From positions 1-53,971 of the forward strand of contig NZ_DASYHS010000046.1 of NCBI RefSeq assembly GCF_035998295.1: 53,971 bases of DNA. Direction: 5' to 3'. The DNA is from DASYHS01 sp035998295. GTDB taxonomy: Bacteria > Pseudomonadota > Alphaproteobacteria > Azospirillales > Azospirillaceae. Each line of letters begins with the position of its first letter. The stretch's first letter is position 1. The notes under the pieces are model-generated. The model ran no database searches, was not told where the DNA came from, and saw only the letters and a list, made by a program, of their open reading frames with translations. Both the position numbers and the translations under genes were made by a program. Shown here one piece after another: positions 31,688 to 39,793 of this stretch.

Positions 31688-32598
31688 AAATGACGAGATC
31701 GAACCTTTTCTTGCATGGCTGTTCCTATGCGCTCGGCGAGGTGGAGCATCCCGTGACCGCCATCGACGGCTTCACCGAGTTCCTCGTGGGCCAGCAGATG
31801 ATCGACGATGCCGATCTCTGGGGGTGGGGCAGCTACCGTGCGACGCGCCGCACGGTAGTCGAGCTGTGGCTCGATGCCGCCGGGCAGTCGCTCTCCGCCT
31901 TCGCGCGCGAATCGGTCGACGCGGTGATCCTGTGCGGCGCCCGTTTCCCGACCGACGTCGACGGGCATGCCGAACTGGTCGGTCGCTTCCTCGAAGCGGT
32001 CGGGCTTCCTCACGCCATTCCCTACGGCGTCACGCTGAACCGGTGCGCGACGCTCGTCGCCGGGCTGGGACTGGCCGAGGCGCTGGTCGGAAGCGGGCAC
32101 CACCGCGCCGCCCTGGTGGTCGCGGGCGATGCCGTCTCCTCGCCCGACGAGCGGCTGCGGCCTTTCGCGGTCTTCAGCGACGGGGCCGCGAGCTGCATCG
32201 TCGCGTCCGGCCTTCCCGGCCCGTTCGAGCTTCTCGCGACGGCGGGGGCGTGCGACGCGGCCGCGATGACGGTCGGCGGCCAGATCTCCGCCGACCTGAC
32301 GCGGCGCGTCAACGCCGCGCTGGCCGCGCGGACGGGGATCGATGCCGCCGCGGTGCGTCGCCTCGCCCACAACAACGTCTTCAAGCCCATCGTCGTGATG
32401 AAGGAGCAGATGGGCGGCTTCCGCCGGGACCAGCTCTTCCTCGAGAACATCGCGCGTGCCGGCCATGTCTTCGCGTGCGACCCCCTGGTCAACCTCGCGG
32501 ACCTGGCGGGCTCCGGCGCCGTGGGGCCCGGCGACGCGGTGGCGATGGGCTCCAGCGTGTCGGGCGCACGGTTCGGCGCGCTGCTGCGCATGCGCTGA
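31684..32598 (+). CDS. KAS III-like thiolase-fold enzyme with altered catalytic residues
   Basis: A 304-residue protein of FabH-like size and fold. The nucleophile is Cys121 (VTLNRCATL), and LAHNNVF (His229) matches the His of the HQAN motif. The third FabH residue, Asn in GNTSAAS, is replaced: the segment is RAGHVFACD, giving His261. The end, GPGDAVAMGSSVSGARFGALL, matches the FabH C-terminus. Without the Asn, decarboxylative Claisen condensation is doubtful, and acyl transfer (making an ester, amide or thioester) is an alternative, as in other KAS III-like acyltransferases with altered triads. A transcript from the AT-rich gap diverges from the HDO gene; the gene is convergent with the NRPS. 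Confidence 0.72.
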   Translation: MKMTRSNLFLHGCSYALGEVEHPVTAIDGFTEFLVGQQMIDDADLWGWGSYRATRRTVVELWLDAAGQSLSAFARESVDAVILCGARFPTDVDGHAELVGRFLEAVGLPHAIPYGVTLNRCATLVAGLGLAEALVGSGHHRAALVVAGDAVSSPDERLRPFAVFSDGAASCIVASGLPGPFELLATAGACDAAAMTVGGQISADLTRRVNAALAARTGIDAAAVRRLAHNNVFKPIVVMKEQMGGFRRDQLFLENIARAGHVFACDPLVNLADLAGSGAVGPGDAVAMGSSVSGARFGALLRMR

Positions 32599-32612
32599 AG
32601 GGCGGCCGGGCA

Positions 32613-32676
32613 GGGGCGGCGTCACGCCGCCCCCACGGGATGGCGGGGCGGCATCACGCCGCCCCCACGGGATGGC
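32613..32676. repeat. 32-bp tandem duplication with palindrome at the NRPS stop codon
   Basis: Units 32613-32644 and 32645-32676 are adjacent and differ at one base. Each contains complementary arms GGGGCGGCGT and ACGCCGCCCC (GGGGCGGCAT in the second unit) around a single base, followed by CACGGGATGGC. The second unit holds the last codons and TGA stop of the minus-strand NRPS gene; the first lies between it and the convergent KAS III-like gene, where its hairpin may serve both transcripts. Confidence 0.85.
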
Positions 32677-35600
32677 TCGCCCGCTCCAGATGGGCCGCCA
32701 TGCCCCGCGGGCTTTCCAGCCGGGGCAGCTCGGTCAGGGGGACGGAAACGCCGAAGTCCTTGCGGATGCGGGCGAGCAGCCGCACCGCCGACAGGGACGT
32801 CCCGCCGAGGCGGTAGAACTCGCTCGTCGGCTCGATGCCGTCGGTCTTCAGGATTTCCGACCAGAGCGCGACCAGCCGCCGTTCCAGCTCGGTCTCCGGC
32901 CGTGCCTCCGGCGCCGCCTCCGCCGCGGCCGGCGCCCGTTCGGCCGCCGCCTCCTGCAGGGACTTGCGGTCGACCTTGCCGTTGCCGGTCAGCGGCAGGC
33001 GTTTGATCCAATGGAACCGGCGCGGCACCATGTAGTCCGGAAGCCGGGCGGACAGCAGGCCGGCGAGCTCGCGTTCCAGGTCCGCCGCCCCATCTTCGGC
33101 CCCGTTCGCGCGGACCAGGAAAGCGACGAGCTGCGCCCCGCCGGCGGCGACCACGGCCGAGCGGTCGACGGCCGGGTGTCCGTCCAGCACGGCCTCGATC
33201 TCGCCGGGCTCGATGCGGAAGCCGTTCAGCTTGATCTGGAAATCGGCGCGGCCCAGGATCTCGATCGTGCCGTCCGGAAGATAGCGGCCGAGATCGCCGG
33301 TCCGGTACAGCCGTTCGCCCAGGCATGGGTGATGGAAGAAGCGCTCGGCGGTGCGTTCCGGGTCGCCCCAGTAGCCGCGCGCCAGGCCGATCCCGGCGGC
33401 GCACAGCTCGCCCGGCACGTGGTCGGGGCATTCCCGGTCCTGCCGGTCCAGCACGTAGTACCGGTTGTTGGCGTTCGGCCGGCCGTAGGGGATGCTGGTC
33501 CAGGCGGGATCGACCCGGTCGATGGGGTGGAGGATGTTCCACACCGTCGTCTCGGTCGGCCCGCCCAGGCTGACGATGCGCGTATCGGGCTTCAGCGCCG
33601 CGATCCGGCCCGGCAGCGTCACGGGGATGCGGTCGCCGCTCATCATCACGAGGCGCAGCCGCTCCGGCAGCGGCCGCCCGGCGCCCGTCGCCGCCTCGAC
33701 CAGCATGTCCACGATCGCGGGGACCGAGTTCCACACGCTCGCCCCCGCCGCTTCGGCGAGATCCAGCCAATGGGCCGGGTCCGTGGCCCGGTCGGCGTCC
33801 GGGACGGCGAGGGCCGCGCCGGCGGACAGCGCACCGAAGATGTCGAAGACCGACAGGTCGAAGCTGCACCGGCTGACCGCGAACAGCCTGTCGCCGGGAC
33901 CGACCGCGAAGCGGGCGTTCACGTCCTCGACGAGGTTGACGACGCTGCGGTGGCTGATCATCACGCCCTTGGGGGTGCCGGTCGAACCGGAGGTGTAGAG
34001 CACGTAGGCCAGGTCGTCCTGGCCGGCCTCCGCCGGGGCCGGGTCGGCGACCTCGGTTCCGGCCTCCTCGACGGCGGCGGCAAGGAAGGCGTCGTCGATG
34101 GCGAGGCACGCGACCCCGGCATCGACGCCGCGCTGGACGAGCGCGCACCGCACCCCGCCGTCCCGCAGCATCTGGTCGATGCGCATGCGCGGCAGGTCCG
34201 CGTCCACGGGGAGATAGGCCCCGCCCGACATCACGGCACCGAGGATGCCGGCGATCTGCTCCCAGCCCTTGCGCATCACGATCGCGACCGGCTCGTCGCG
34301 CCTCACCTCCCGCAGGCGGAGCCACCGGGCCGCCTTCAGCGCCGCCGCGTACAGCTCGTGGTAGGTCAGGCGTTTCGAGGCGGTCTCGATCGCGGTCGCC
34401 TGCGGCGCGGCGCGCACCCGGTCCAGGAAACGGGCGTGCGCCTGCCCCGGCGGGACCGGCGCGTCGGTGGCGTTCGCTTCGCGGCGCCGCGCCGCCTGCG
34501 CGGCCGGCAGCAGGGACTGGTCCGCGGCTCCCCATGCCGCCTCTCCCCCGGCCAGCGCCTCCAGCAGGCGGCCGAAGGCGCCGACGAGCGCGTCGACCAG
34601 GCCGTCCGGGAACAGCGCGTCCACGGCGTCGACCTGGGCGACGAGGGCGCCTTCCGCCTCCAGGAGGAACAGGTTCAGCCACACCTGGGGCGTCTGGCTG
34701 ACGCAGTATGCCTCGTGCCCGAACGCGGTGATCGCGGAGCCGTCGGCTCCGTCCTGGGCCGCGCCGACCGTGCTGTTGAAGGTGACGGGCATCGCCTCCG
34801 CCCGGCCGGCCCTCCGGTGCCGCCCCAGCGCCTGCATCACCTCGATCCCGGAGAACTGCCGGTGGTCGAGGACCTCGCGCAGCCGGTGCTGGAGCGCCTG
34901 GGCGCGCGCCTCGAAGCCGGCGGCGGGGTCGGTCTCGACTGGCAGCAGCAGGCAGTCCGTGAAGTTGCCGACGAGCTGGTCCATGTCGGGATGGACCGGC
35001 AGCCGGTTCGCGAGCGTCATGTTGAGCGTGAACGGCTCGCCGCCGCTCCACAGCGACAGGACCTCCGCGTAGGCGGTCGCCAGCACGGCGTTCGGCGTCA
35101 GCCCGGCGGCGGCGGCGCGGTCCTTCAGCCCCTGCCAGCGCGCGGGCGCCAAGGTGACGGTGCGCCTGGTCGAGACCGGCCTCCTCACCGTCTCCGGGTC
35201 GACGCGGAGCGGGAGCTGGGGGCGGGGCGGGAGCGCGTCGAGCCGGCTCGTCCAGTATTCGGTCGCGCGGGCATGGGCCGGCGTGGCGCGAAGGGCCTCC
35301 AGGGCCTCCACATGGGCGCGGAACGACGCGCCCAGCGGCTCGGCCGGCCGGTCCGGGTCGTCGAGGAAGCGCCGCCAGTCCCGGAACAGCAGGAACGAGC
35401 TGATGCCGTCCACGACCAGGCCGTCATGGCTGACGTGGAGCACCATCCGCTCGTCCGACAGGACCGTCAGGCGCGCGTCGACCAGCGGGGCGCGGTCGGC
35501 CGGCAGGACCTGATGCGACATGGCGTCCCGGACCGCCAGGCGGGCGGCCTCCCGCTCGGCTTCCGGCAGCCCTCGCAGGTCAGTGACCGGGATGCGGACC

Positions 35601-36013
35601 GGTGCCGCCTCGCCGGGCGGCAACTCCAGTTGCGTCCCGTCGGCCCGGAAGACGGTCCGCAGCGTCGGATGGCGGACCACGACCTTGGCGAGCGCCGCTT
35701 CCAGCCGGGCGGCATCGAAGACGCCTTCGATCTCGTGATAGACGTGCGAGGACACGTTGCCGAGCGCGAAATGCTCCTGGCGCCCGTAGAGATAGCTCTG
35801 CTGCATCGCCGTCGCCGCGAAGGCGCCGGCCGGCTCCGGGCCGTCCGTCCGGCCACGCAGATGCGCGACGATCTCGGCCTTGGCCTGACGGATCGCGGCG
35901 ACGAGCGCAGGATCGATGCGGGACTTCGGGCCTTCGAGCCGGAGGTCCGAACCGTCGAGGGAGACGGACAGGCCACGGTCGGAAAGCTGCTTGAGGACTG
36001 CGGGGGCGCTCAT
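32654..36013 (-). CDS. NRPS module: TubC docking - heterocyclization (Cy) - adenylation (Cys) - carrier
   Basis: A 1119-residue single-module synthetase. A TubC-type docking domain (about 5-52) is followed by a condensation-superfamily domain (about 65-490) whose active site reads DGLVVDGIS (197-205), the DxxxxDxxS motif of heterocyclization domains instead of HHxxxDG. The adenylation domain (about 525-1015) has YTSGSTGTPKG (673-683). Its binding-pocket residues by hand alignment are D719 L720 F723 N762 M790 S792 L816 V824 W825 K1013, nearly the classic cysteine code DLYNMSLIWK. The carrier Ser is Ser1073 (GGTSL). The module should load cysteine, condense it with an incoming acyl group and cyclise to a thiazoline. 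There is no release or epimerase domain. The ATG overlaps the carrier-protein stop (ATGA). Confidence 0.88.
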   Translation of the reverse strand: MSAPAVLKQLSDRGLSVSLDGSDLRLEGPKSRIDPALVAAIRQAKAEIVAHLRGRTDGPEPAGAFAATAMQQSYLYGRQEHFALGNVSSHVYHEIEGVFDAARLEAALAKVVVRHPTLRTVFRADGTQLELPPGEAAPVRIPVTDLRGLPEAEREAARLAVRDAMSHQVLPADRAPLVDARLTVLSDERMVLHVSHDGLVVDGISSFLLFRDWRRFLDDPDRPAEPLGASFRAHVEALEALRATPAHARATEYWTSRLDALPPRPQLPLRVDPETVRRPVSTRRTVTLAPARWQGLKDRAAAAGLTPNAVLATAYAEVLSLWSGGEPFTLNMTLANRLPVHPDMDQLVGNFTDCLLLPVETDPAAGFEARAQALQHRLREVLDHRQFSGIEVMQALGRHRRAGRAEAMPVTFNSTVGAAQDGADGSAITAFGHEAYCVSQTPQVWLNLFLLEAEGALVAQVDAVDALFPDGLVDALVGAFGRLLEALAGGEAAWGAADQSLLPAAQAARRREANATDAPVPPGQAHARFLDRVRAAPQATAIETASKRLTYHELYAAALKAARWLRLREVRRDEPVAIVMRKGWEQIAGILGAVMSGGAYLPVDADLPRMRIDQMLRDGGVRCALVQRGVDAGVACLAIDDAFLAAAVEEAGTEVADPAPAEAGQDDLAYVLYTSGSTGTPKGVMISHRSVVNLVEDVNARFAVGPGDRLFAVSRCSFDLSVFDIFGALSAGAALAVPDADRATDPAHWLDLAEAAGASVWNSVPAIVDMLVEAATGAGRPLPERLRLVMMSGDRIPVTLPGRIAALKPDTRIVSLGGPTETTVWNILHPIDRVDPAWTSIPYGRPNANNRYYVLDRQDRECPDHVPGELCAAGIGLARGYWGDPERTAERFFHHPCLGERLYRTGDLGRYLPDGTIEILGRADFQIKLNGFRIEPGEIEAVLDGHPAVDRSAVVAAGGAQLVAFLVRANGAEDGAADLERELAGLLSARLPDYMVPRRFHWIKRLPLTGNGKVDRKSLQEAAAERAPAAAEAAPEARPETELERRLVALWSEILKTDGIEPTSEFYRLGGTSLSAVRLLARIRKDFGVSVPLTELPRLESPRGMAAHLERASHPVGAA

Positions 36014-36324
36014 ATCAGGACTCCGCCTTCGTGGGACGGCAGCGCGTCGGACGCGTCGTGCGGCAGGCGCGACTGCGCGAGGTCGGCAAGGCTCGCGACC
36101 GTCCGCGCCTCCATGACCTCGCGGACGGTCACGTCCACCCCGTAGTCCGCCTGGAGCTGGTACTGCAGCGCGATCGCGGCCAGCGAGTTGAGGGCCAGTT
36201 CGGCCGGCGAGCGGTCGGCGATGTCGACCTCCGGGCCCAGCTTCAGGAGGCGGCGCAGCGTCTGGTGGATGAACCGGCGGACTTTGAGGTCCCGGCTCGA
36301 GCGGTCGAACGGCTGGTTCGGCAT
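36010..36324 (-). CDS. Stand-alone acyl/peptidyl carrier protein
   Basis: A 104-residue carrier protein. The phosphopantetheine site is the Ser in ELALNSLAAIALQYQL (about residue 47), an NSL variant of the usual DSL. Helices before and after match the four-helix carrier fold, and the last 18 residues form an acidic, flexible tail (HDASDALPSHEGG). The stop overlaps the NRPS start as ATGA. Because the NRPS opens with a TubC docking domain, which accepts the C-terminal tail of an upstream carrier, this protein probably presents the starter acyl or aminoacyl group to the Cy domain. The enzyme that loads it is not obvious; the MetRS-like protein and the KAS III-like enzyme are candidates. Confidence 0.83.
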   Translation of the reverse strand: MPNQPFDRSSRDLKVRRFIHQTLRRLLKLGPEVDIADRSPAELALNSLAAIALQYQLQADYGVDVTVREVMEARTVASLADLAQSRLPHDASDALPSHEGGVLI

Positions 36325-36347
36325 GATGCTTCCTCCCGGGTTCCGCG

Positions 36348-38216
36348 TCAGGCGGATGCGACGATCAGTTCAGGGGCGCGGGGCACGCCGGCCGGCGGCC
36401 GGGCCAGCGAGGACACGGAGAAGAAGACCCTGTGCTCGAGGGCGAGGCGGGTGCCGGGCGGAACCAGGCACACCGTTTCAGGCCATTCCGCCGGGACCGT
36501 TCCCCCCAGGGCCTCCGCGAGCCGGCCGGCGAAGCGCGGCATGACCGGGGCCGCGCAGGCGGCCAGCAGCCGCGCGGCCGCGAGCTCGAGGGCGACCGTG
36601 GTGCGCCATTCCTCCTGCAGCGATGGTTCCGACGCGAGCGGGCGGTGCTCGGCCGCGAAGCGGATCGTGTCATCGACCAGGCCGTCCAGCTCGCGCACGG
36701 CGCCGTCCAGCGCGAACCCGTCGGCGCCGTAGGAGACCGTGACCGCGCCGAGCCGGTTCTGGAGGCGGCCGAGGAATGCGCTCTGCCCGGGCGTCCAGGA
36801 GCCGGGGTCGGGGGCGCGGCCGCCGAAGTGCCGGGTCGTCCGGGCGCCCAGGTCGCCGAGCCAGGCTTGCCAGCGGCCGATCAGGGTTTCCGCGACCTTG
36901 CGCCGGAAGGCGGCGAAGTCGAATTCCGACGCTCCGGTCCCGGCATGCGCCGACGCGAGATAGTAGCGCACGGCATCGACGGTCTCCGGCGTCAGGACGT
37001 CCCTGGCCCGGATCGGGGGCTGCCGGGCCGGGCGCTTCCCGGCCGCCGGCGGTACGTAACCCATCGCGTTGTAGTCGACGTCCGCCATCCAGTCCGGATG
37101 GGCGAGGGCGTACAGCGCCGGATACAGGACGGTATGATGGAACGCGCCGTCGCCGCCGAGGAAATGGACGACCTTCCAGTCGTTGCACGGCCGGCCCGGG
37201 GCCCAGTCGCGTCCGAGCCGGCGTCCGAGCGCGGCGATCGCGTGAAGGAAGCCGTAGGCCATCGCGAGCCTGGACCAGACGACCTGTCCGTTCTGCGGAC
37301 CCGCATCCGGATGCACGCCCCAGGCCGAACGGTGGGTGAGGGGAATGTGGACGGTGCCGCGCGCGAGGATCCGTCCGGCGAGCCGGCGCAGCTGCGGCGA
37401 AACCTTGCCCCGCCTCTGATGTTCGCGCACCGCGTCCGCGAGCGCGTGGACCGGGAGCGAGTCGCGGCCCGGCGGCATGCCGCGGACGATGCCCCCGGAG
37501 GAGACGAGCCGCGAGACGAAGGCGCGCAGCCCGGCCGGGTAGGCGGGGTCGGCGGCGGGGGTGGCGTAGAGGTCGGGCGCAACGTCCATCAGCGCAAGCG
37601 CCGACAGGGTCTCCTGCGCGTGTCGGGCGGCGGCGGCGGCGGGCGTGCCGCCCGCCATGCGCGCGCGCCGGGCGACGGCGTGCTGGTGGTCGTCGCTCCC
37701 GGTCAGGTGGTAGGCCTCGACGCCGTTCATGCGCTGGAAGCGCACGAAGGCGTCGGCTCCCAGCGGGGGCCCGCACCGCGCGCCCAACTGGACGTCGCCC
37801 GTCGGCGGCAGCGGCGGGGAGAAGACGAAGACCGGACGCTCCGCGAACCGCTCCCGTCCGGTCCTGCGCGCCGCCTGCGCCGCGCGCGTGGGGTTGCGCC
37901 AGCAGAGATTTACGAACCGCAGGTCCCCGGCGCCGAGGTTGCGCAGGACGTGCCGCTCGAACGGCTCGAGCAGGAGGACGGCGCCGGGGGCGACGGGATG
38001 GGGCCTGCTGTCGACGCTCACCTCGCCGTGCCCGTCCACGACCACGAAGGCCTCGGCCTCGTCGTGACGGCCCAGCGTGGTCTCGCCGCCGGGAGGGACG
38101 CGGCCGAAGCCGGCGGCGACCATCGCGGCGCCGCCGACCTCGATCGTTCCGATCGTCGCCATGTCGACGCCGAAGACGAGCGAGAATTCCGCACTCTCGA
38201 TGGTCATGAGGCGCAT
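36348..38216 (-). CDS. Cupin domain fused to a degenerate methionyl-tRNA-synthetase-like domain
   Basis: A 622-residue fusion. Residues about 35-105 form a cupin (RHDEAEAFVVVDGHGEV, then APGAVLLLEPFERHVL). From about 128 the chain follows class I MetRS: VFVFSPPLPPTGDVQLGA aligns with the strand and HIGH region, YHLTGSDDHQ with the TGTDEHG block, VVHFLGGDGAFHHTVLYPALY with the HFIGKDI block, and GYVPPAAGKRPARQ with the KMSKS loop. HIGH is replaced (QLGA) and KMSKS is lost, so ordinary tRNA charging is unlikely. It ends 23 bp before the carrier-protein gene on the same strand. Activating or transferring an amino acid to the carrier is one idea; the true role is unknown. ATG 38216 has AAGGA upstream; a GTG at 38246 is the alternative. 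Confidence 0.75.
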   Translation of the reverse strand: MRLMTIESAEFSLVFGVDMATIGTIEVGGAAMVAAGFGRVPPGGETTLGRHDEAEAFVVVDGHGEVSVDSRPHPVAPGAVLLLEPFERHVLRNLGAGDLRFVNLCWRNPTRAAQAARRTGRERFAERPVFVFSPPLPPTGDVQLGARCGPPLGADAFVRFQRMNGVEAYHLTGSDDHQHAVARRARMAGGTPAAAAARHAQETLSALALMDVAPDLYATPAADPAYPAGLRAFVSRLVSSGGIVRGMPPGRDSLPVHALADAVREHQRRGKVSPQLRRLAGRILARGTVHIPLTHRSAWGVHPDAGPQNGQVVWSRLAMAYGFLHAIAALGRRLGRDWAPGRPCNDWKVVHFLGGDGAFHHTVLYPALYALAHPDWMADVDYNAMGYVPPAAGKRPARQPPIRARDVLTPETVDAVRYYLASAHAGTGASEFDFAAFRRKVAETLIGRWQAWLGDLGARTTRHFGGRAPDPGSWTPGQSAFLGRLQNRLGAVTVSYGADGFALDGAVRELDGLVDDTIRFAAEHRPLASEPSLQEEWRTTVALELAAARLLAACAAPVMPRFAGRLAEALGGTVPAEWPETVCLVPPGTRLALEHRVFFSVSSLARPPAGVPRAPELIVASA

Positions 38217-38555
38217 GGACCGAGATCCTTCGAAAGGCGTCCGCACCCAGCGGGCGGACGACTCCGTCGCTGGCCGTCATAGTGTAAAACTACGTCCGAT
38301 AAGAATATTGGTGAGGCTTGTTGATGTCGGACGACAATATGTATTTTCGGTAGCCTGACTACGGATAAGGCAAAATCATATTTTATCCATATCGAAGTAT
38401 GCGGATTGCATTCAGTCGAAGGATGCTTCGTGATGTTTTGGACGTATGGCTCGGATATTAAGAGTAGTTCTTCAGTGATAGGCGGTCTTCGTGTATTTTC
38501 TCTTTACCTGCTCACCGTGCGTGAGTCAGCCTACGAGGCCAATCGGGAGGGTTTC
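38217..38555. promoter_or_regulatory. AT-rich divergent control region with interleaved inverted repeats
   Basis: This 339-bp gap separates the cupin/MetRS-like gene from the SfnB-like gene and is far more AT-rich than its surroundings from about 38280 to 38520. CGTCCGA (38293-38299) pairs with TCGGACG (38327-38333), and AATATTG (38304-38310) with CAATAT (38335-38340); the two dyads interleave rather than nest. AATCGGGAGG before 38556 is the ribosome site of the SfnB-like gene. An in-frame upstream extension of that gene from 38406 lacks a ribosome site and is not supported. Confidence 0.4.
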
Positions 38556-39770
38556 ATGCAGACATCCTTGAACGTCGCCGACGTCGAGCCGACCACGCAC
38601 CGCATCGCCGACGAGGGCGAGGCCATCGATGCGGCCCGGCGGTTCGCGGCGCTGATCGCGCCGGGAGCCGCAGCCCGGGACCGGGAGAGGCGGCTCCCCT
38701 TCGAGGAGGTCGAGCAGTACTCCGCGACGGGGCTCTGGGCCCTGAACGTGCCGCGGGAATACGGCGGGCCCGGCGTGTCCTGCGCAACGCTCGGGGCCGT
38801 GTTCGGCATCGTCGCCGAGGCGGACCCGTCGATCGCCCAGATCCCGAAGAACCACTTCTATGCCCTGGACGTCCTCGCGCTGACCGGAACGGAAGCGCAG
38901 AAGGAGTTCTTCTTCCGGGAGGTGCTGCTCGGCAAGCGCATCGGCCAAGCCGCCTCGGAACGCGGCACGAAGCACGCGATGGACATCAAGACCCGGCTGG
39001 TCCGGACGCAGGGCGGGCTGCGGCTCAGCGGCCGCAAGTTCTACACGACGGGGGTGCTGTTCGCCCACTGGATCGCCGTGAACGCGATCGACGACGACGG
39101 TCGCTTCGTCCAGGTCTTCGTCCCGCGCGAAAGCCCCGGCGTCGAGGTGATCGACGACTGGACGGGCTTCGGCCAGAAGACGACGGCCAGCGGCACGACG
39201 GAGCTGCGCGACGTCCCGGTGGAGCCGGAGCACGTCGTGCCGCTCCAGGCCGCCTACGAGCGCCCGACGCTCGCCGGTCCCGTGTCGCAGTTCCTGCACG
39301 CCTGGATCGATGCCGGCATGGCGCGCGGCGCGATCGCGGAGACGATCGCATTCGTCAATACCAAGTCGCGGCCCTGGCCCGACAGCGGGCTCGCCAGGGC
39401 GTCGGAGGACCCCTACGTGATCCAGGCCGTCGGCGACCTCAAGATCCGCCTGTTCGCGGCCGAGGCCGCCCTCGACCGGGCCGCCATGCGCCTCGACCTC
39501 ACCGGCGAGGTGCCGAGCGAGGACGAGGTGGCGGCCGCTTCCGTCGACGTGGCCTGCGCCAAGGTCCTGACCACCGAGCTGGCCATCCTCGCGGCCAACA
39601 AGCTGTTCGAGCTCTCCGGCGCGAGCGCGACGTCGGAGGGCTACAATCTGGACCGCCACTGGAGAAACGCCCGGACCCACACGCTGCACGACCCGGTGCG
39701 CTGGAAGTACAACCTCGTCGGCGACTACTACCTGAACTCCGTCCACCCCCGCCGCCACAACTATGTCTGA
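38556..39770 (+). CDS. Acyl-CoA-dehydrogenase-fold flavin monooxygenase of the SfnB/DszC type
   Basis: A 404-residue flavoenzyme with the acyl-CoA dehydrogenase fold. It resembles SfnB-family sulfur-acquisition oxidoreductases and DszC-like two-component monooxygenases: GLWALNVPREYGGPGVS near residue 50, GRKFYTTGVLFAHWIAV near 155, GFGQKTTASGTTEL near 205, and the terminal HDPVRWKYNLVGDYYLNSVHPRRHNYV typical of SfnB. Such enzymes take reduced flavin from a partner reductase and oxygenate sulfur or carbon compounds. ATG 38556 has GGGAGG 5 bp upstream. No flavin reductase gene adjoins. It could serve the NRPS cluster, the dehalogenase locus or neither. Its stop lies in a 16-bp duplication. Confidence 0.82.
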   Translation: MQTSLNVADVEPTTHRIADEGEAIDAARRFAALIAPGAAARDRERRLPFEEVEQYSATGLWALNVPREYGGPGVSCATLGAVFGIVAEADPSIAQIPKNHFYALDVLALTGTEAQKEFFFREVLLGKRIGQAASERGTKHAMDIKTRLVRTQGGLRLSGRKFYTTGVLFAHWIAVNAIDDDGRFVQVFVPRESPGVEVIDDWTGFGQKTTASGTTELRDVPVEPEHVVPLQAAYERPTLAGPVSQFLHAWIDAGMARGAIAETIAFVNTKSRPWPDSGLARASEDPYVIQAVGDLKIRLFAAEAALDRAAMRLDLTGEVPSEDEVAAASVDVACAKVLTTELAILAANKLFELSGASATSEGYNLDRHWRNARTHTLHDPVRWKYNLVGDYYLNSVHPRRHNYV

Positions 39771-39793
39771 AGTCAGGTACGCCTGAAGTCAGG
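39762..39793. repeat. 16-bp tandem duplication containing the stops of two convergent genes
   Basis: Units 39762-39777 (TATGTCTGAAGTCAGG) and 39778-39793 (TACGCCTGAAGTCAGG) are adjacent and match at 14 of 16 positions. The core CTGAAGTCAG offers TGA on both strands. The first unit holds the SfnB-like stop (TGA 39768-39770); the second holds the ferredoxin stop on the minus strand (39789-39791). Confidence 0.75.

Noticed and set aside
32613..32676. The 32-bp duplication considered as a mobile-element end or att site
   Set aside because: No integrase, transposase or second distant copy is visible; it fits the local pattern of stop-spanning tandem duplications.
32654..36013. NRPS first domain read as an ordinary condensation domain
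   Set aside because: The HHxxxDG motif is absent and DxxxxDxxS is present, matching heterocyclization domains; the cysteine-type A-domain code agrees.
36432..38282. Open frame of more than 600 codons on the plus strand opposite the cupin/MetRS-like gene
   Set aside because: It is a GC-rich antisense shadow with Arg/Gly-rich, low-complexity translation and no domain; the minus-strand gene has clear family motifs.
38406..38555. 50-codon upstream extension of the SfnB-like protein
   Set aside because: The stretch is AT-rich, lacks a ribosome site and family similarity; ATG 38556 has GGGAGG at ideal spacing.
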